From: JALNZF01 sp964447405
GTDB lineage: Bacteria; Nitrospirota; UBA9217
Assembly: GCA_964447405.1 (NCBI GenBank)
Contig: CAYUSP010000001.1
Span: 248,001 to 312,000, forward strand
Direction of reading: 5' to 3'
Length of the DNA stretch: 64,000 nucleotides
The position numbers and the translations under genes are program-made. The notes under the pieces were generated by a model that ran no database searches, had not been told where the DNA came from, and saw only the letters and a program-made list of their open reading frames with translations. This document shows positions 61,587-64,000 of this stretch, piece by piece. The first letter of the stretch is position 1. Each line of letters starts with the position of its first letter.

Positions 61587-63488
61587 TCAACCCCTCAATA
61601 CCCTTTTATCTCCGATACGCTGTGTAAGCTTCTGCGAGTCGAAATATTCCATAATAGGTACGGCGAATTTCCGGGATGTTCGTGCTAGGTCTCGGAACTC
61701 AGCCATGGTGATTTCCTTCTTTTCCCCGAGAAATTTCTGGAGGTCATTTCTGATGCAACTGACGACTTCCTTGTCAAGGTGAAGCGAATCGTTGATTCTG
61801 ATCGTTCTGCCGTCGTCAGCCAGCAGCTTGAGAAGGTCGCGCGCATCTTTGTCGGAAATACTGAACAAGGCCGGCAGCTCTTCGCGGACCGGTGGCTGGG
61901 TTCCGCCCTTACGGATGGCTTCCACGATCCTGTCCTTTACTTCATCATTAATCTTACCGCCGGCTGCCTTGAATCCTGGGAGCCTGAGTTTGGATGCATC
62001 GGCTTCGATCTGTTTCTTTTTCAACAAACCATCCATGGTCAGGTTCAAGACCTTGGGATTAATCCGCAGGCGCAGCATGCCCCGAAGCTCTTCCTTATCA
62101 AGGCCGGGTTTCAAGGGATTATCCCGATGATATTGCCTGATCAGATCAAGAACCTTGGTTTCCAGGGAAGCGATCGGTGATGCATGAACGTACAAGTTAT
62201 CCGCGCGCAGAATGGTCTTTTTGTGCGCAAGAGTTGTGAGCGAAGCAGTGATATCCTGCCTGTCCGCAGCGACCGAGCCGATCAGGTCCACCTCTTCGGC
62301 GCCAGCCAAACCACGCCCGGCAATAAGCAGCGAGAGCCGTTCGTCAAGGGTGCCCTGCTCAAGACTCGTAAGGCTCGCGAGGGAATCCTTCATGAAGGCC
62401 TGTTTATGACGCCGCGTACGGGGATTCAGAACAACGCCGCCGCCGAGCGTCTCCATGGGCGAATAGAAACGAAGAATGTAGCGGTCGCCATGCTGGACGA
62501 CAACAGGCTGTTCAAGCCTGAACTGAACATAACTGCTTTCGCCAGGCGCAAGCTCGTTGCTTCCGAGAATAGTAATTCTGCCCATTGATTCCTGCGTTGT
62601 ATTGTAGAACCGGATCCGGGCACCCGTTTTCAGGCCACGAGGTGCCTGCCGAAGCAGGTCGAGCTTGGCATCAAGCGTCTTCGTTGCATGAAAAAATCCT
62701 GGTGAAACGATGATATCACCGCGCGAGAGCTGATCTTTTTCCACACCGTGGAGATTAACCGCAGTGCGCTGGCCAGCTACTGCGCGCTGAGCGGCCTGGC
62801 TATGCGACTGGAGGCCGCGGACTTTGGCTTTGAGTCCACGGGGAAGGAGTTCTACTTCCTGGTCAGCGCTGATGGAACCCGAATGCAGCGTGCCAGTGAT
62901 GACCGTGCCGAAGCCCTTCATCGTGAATACGCGGTCTATGGGAAGCCGTAGTATGCCGTTCGATGACTTGGGCGCCACATCGCTGGAAAGCTTTGCCAGT
63001 TCCTGGATCAGGGATGGCAGGTTTTCTCCGGTTTTGGATGAGACCGCAATAAGGGGCGCCTTTTCCAGGAATGTTCCCTTGACAAAATCGCGCACTTCAT
63101 CCTGGACAAGGCCGAGCCAGTCCTTGTCCACCATATCCAGCTTGGTCAGGACAATAATGCCTTTTTTCACGTGGAGGAGATCGCAAATGGCAAGATGCTC
63201 CCTGGTCTGCGGCATGACGCCTTCATCAGCTGCGATCACGAGCATCACGATATCGATGCCTCCAACGCCGGCAAGCATGTTCTTGATCAGCCCCTCGTGG
63301 CCTGGTACGTCGACGATGCCGAGGCGGTTCCCACCCGGGAGGTCGAGCGAGGCAAAGCCAAGGTCGAGCGTTATGCCTCGTTCCTTCTCTTCTTTCAGGC
63401 GATCGGGATCAGTACCGGTAAGGGCCTTGACGAGGCTGGACTTTCCATGATCGATATGTCCGGCAGTGCCGAGAATGACGTATTTCAT
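61587..63488 (-). CDS. selB: selenocysteine-specific elongation factor SelB
   Basis: This 633-residue GTPase has G1 in GTAGHIDHGKSS, the effector/G2 region RGITLDLGFA, G3 DVPGHE and G4 TKLD. Domains II and III follow, then C-terminal winged helices (residues 390-633) that bind the SECIS hairpin. It delivers Sec-tRNA to UGA codons marked by a SECIS such as that at 12642. ATG 63488 gives MKYVILGTAGHIDHGKSS; the frame runs further up without support. It follows selA by 57 bp. Confidence 0.97.
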   Translation of the reverse strand: MKYVILGTAGHIDHGKSSLVKALTGTDPDRLKEEKERGITLDLGFASLDLPGGNRLGIVDVPGHEGLIKNMLAGVGGIDIVMLVIAADEGVMPQTREHLAICDLLHVKKGIIVLTKLDMVDKDWLGLVQDEVRDFVKGTFLEKAPLIAVSSKTGENLPSLIQELAKLSSDVAPKSSNGILRLPIDRVFTMKGFGTVITGTLHSGSISADQEVELLPRGLKAKVRGLQSHSQAAQRAVAGQRTAVNLHGVEKDQLSRGDIIVSPGFFHATKTLDAKLDLLRQAPRGLKTGARIRFYNTTQESMGRITILGSNELAPGESSYVQFRLEQPVVVQHGDRYILRFYSPMETLGGGVVLNPRTRRHKQAFMKDSLASLTSLEQGTLDERLSLLIAGRGLAGAEEVDLIGSVAADRQDITASLTTLAHKKTILRADNLYVHASPIASLETKVLDLIRQYHRDNPLKPGLDKEELRGMLRLRINPKVLNLTMDGLLKKKQIEADASKLRLPGFKAAGGKINDEVKDRIVEAIRKGGTQPPVREELPALFSISDKDARDLLKLLADDGRTIRINDSLHLDKEVVSCIRNDLQKFLGEKKEITMAEFRDLARTSRKFAVPIMEYFDSQKLTQRIGDKRVLRG

Positions 63489-63545
63489 AGGGACAGGGTT
63501 CGGGGTCCAGGATTCAGGTTTCAGAATAAAATACAAGACGGTGGT

Positions 63546-64000
63546 CTACTGGCTGCTGAGTCCTGCCTCCTGATTCAACTTCCCCACGGCAGTCACGATC
63601 TTTCCGATCTCTTCATCATGGAGCGTACGCGGATCGAACATGACCATGCCTTCCTTGATGCGGGTAATGATATGCGGTTTATTGAGGCGCAAGTGTGATT
63701 CGATCTGGTTCGCACTCAGTGCATTATGGCGTATGCATACTGCCCGGGTCGGGAATACACCCATGGGAAGCGCCCCGCCGCCGCTCTGGGATGTTTCATC
63801 TTGAATGGTAACGGTGATACTGTTGTTGCTCAGCTCGTTGATCCCGGATGCAAGAAGTTCAGCCTTGCGCTCGATCTCGCTGAGCGGCTGAGTCAGCATC
63901 CAGAGCGTGGGGATCTCCCGAACTGCTTTTGGCATGTCAAGATACTGCGAGAGTGTGGCATCGAGTGCCGCCATGGTCAGCTTGTCGATCCTGAGCGCGC
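63546..64000 (-). CDS. selA: L-seryl-tRNA(Sec) selenium transferase SelA, 3' part
   Basis: The open frame continues past the right window edge (ALRIDKLTMAALDATL). The last 150 residues are visible: REIPTLWMLTQPLSEIERKAE, GGGALPMGVFPTRAVCI and RLNKPHIITRIKEG, all SelA C-terminal segments. SelA is a decameric PLP enzyme that converts Ser-tRNA to Sec-tRNA using selenophosphate. The PLP lysine lies outside the window. selA and selB form an operon. Confidence 0.93.
   Translation of the reverse strand, partial: ALRIDKLTMAALDATLSQYLDMPKAVREIPTLWMLTQPLSEIERKAELLASGINELSNNSITVTIQDETSQSGGGALPMGVFPTRAVCIRHNALSANQIESHLRLNKPHIITRIKEGMVMFDPRTLHDEEIGKIVTAVGKLNQEAGLSSQ

Overview
The window looks like chromosome of a Gram-negative anaerobe of roughly 50% GC. 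Signs of this are TonB, lipoproteins with lipoboxes, Tat export, system II cytochrome c maturation (ResB/CcsA), many CxxCH haem motifs and an NrfD-type quinone module. The mix of multihaem cytochromes, cobamide and thiamine synthesis, LarE and selenocysteine machinery would fit Nitrospirota or Desulfobacterota. That placement is an inference, not a demonstrated assignment.

Layout. 1-5.8 kb: the edge of an AddB-like helicase/nuclease gene, a small ferredoxin, thioredoxin, a TlpA-like lipoprotein, tRNA-Gly(CCC), cobU-cobS-alpha-ribazole phosphatase and a convergent J-domain protein. 5.8-12.3 kb: a TPP riboswitch with its own terminator, then thiS-thiG-thiE-thiC, an M23 peptidase, thiD, rph and a GDT1-type cation transporter. 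12.3-19.3 kb: a periplasmic rhodanese whose active-site codon is an in-frame TGA followed by a SECIS-like hairpin, then larE, purD, a Nif3-like protein, purE, a DUF89 protein, a Sua5-type protein and a PIN-PhoH protein. 19.3-24.2 kb: a VKOR-thioredoxin fusion, ResB, CcsA and a double DUF1059 protein. 24.3-29.0 kb, minus strand: argD, argF, a C26 amidase and a peptide-binding lipoprotein. 29.2-37.2 kb: a large surface lipoprotein ending in seven propeller-like repeats, a TonB/DUF401 pair, a MetE-like protein, a DUF922 protease and a small secreted repeat protein. 37.4-47.8 kb: queF, an HtrA protease, tatA-tatC, mobB, hemL, an orphan atpZ-atpI pair, a tetrahaem/FeS/NrfD module, an 11-haem cytochrome and two trihaem c7-type cytochromes.

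47.85-59.15 kb is an integrated mobile element of about 11.3 kb. It lies between two identical 24-bp repeats, one of which is the 3' end of tRNA-Sec (selC). All its genes run on the minus strand from a self-regulated XRE repressor promoter to a tyrosine integrase. It carries a lambda O/DnaC-like replication pair with iterons inside the initiator gene, a small-terminase-like protein, a tape-measure-like protein and a duplicated DNA-ligase adenylation domain. It has no capsid, portal, large terminase or lysis genes that I can recognise, so it reads as a phage satellite or a reduced prophage.

Beyond tRNA-Sec lie a Kef-type antiporter, a small zinc-ribbon protein, selB and the 3' part of selA. 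The window therefore holds tRNA-Sec, SelB, part of SelA and a probable selenoprotein with its SECIS; selD is not seen here. The mobile element sits in the single gene that Sec decoding cannot do without, and its own 24-bp copy supplies the tRNA's 3' end.
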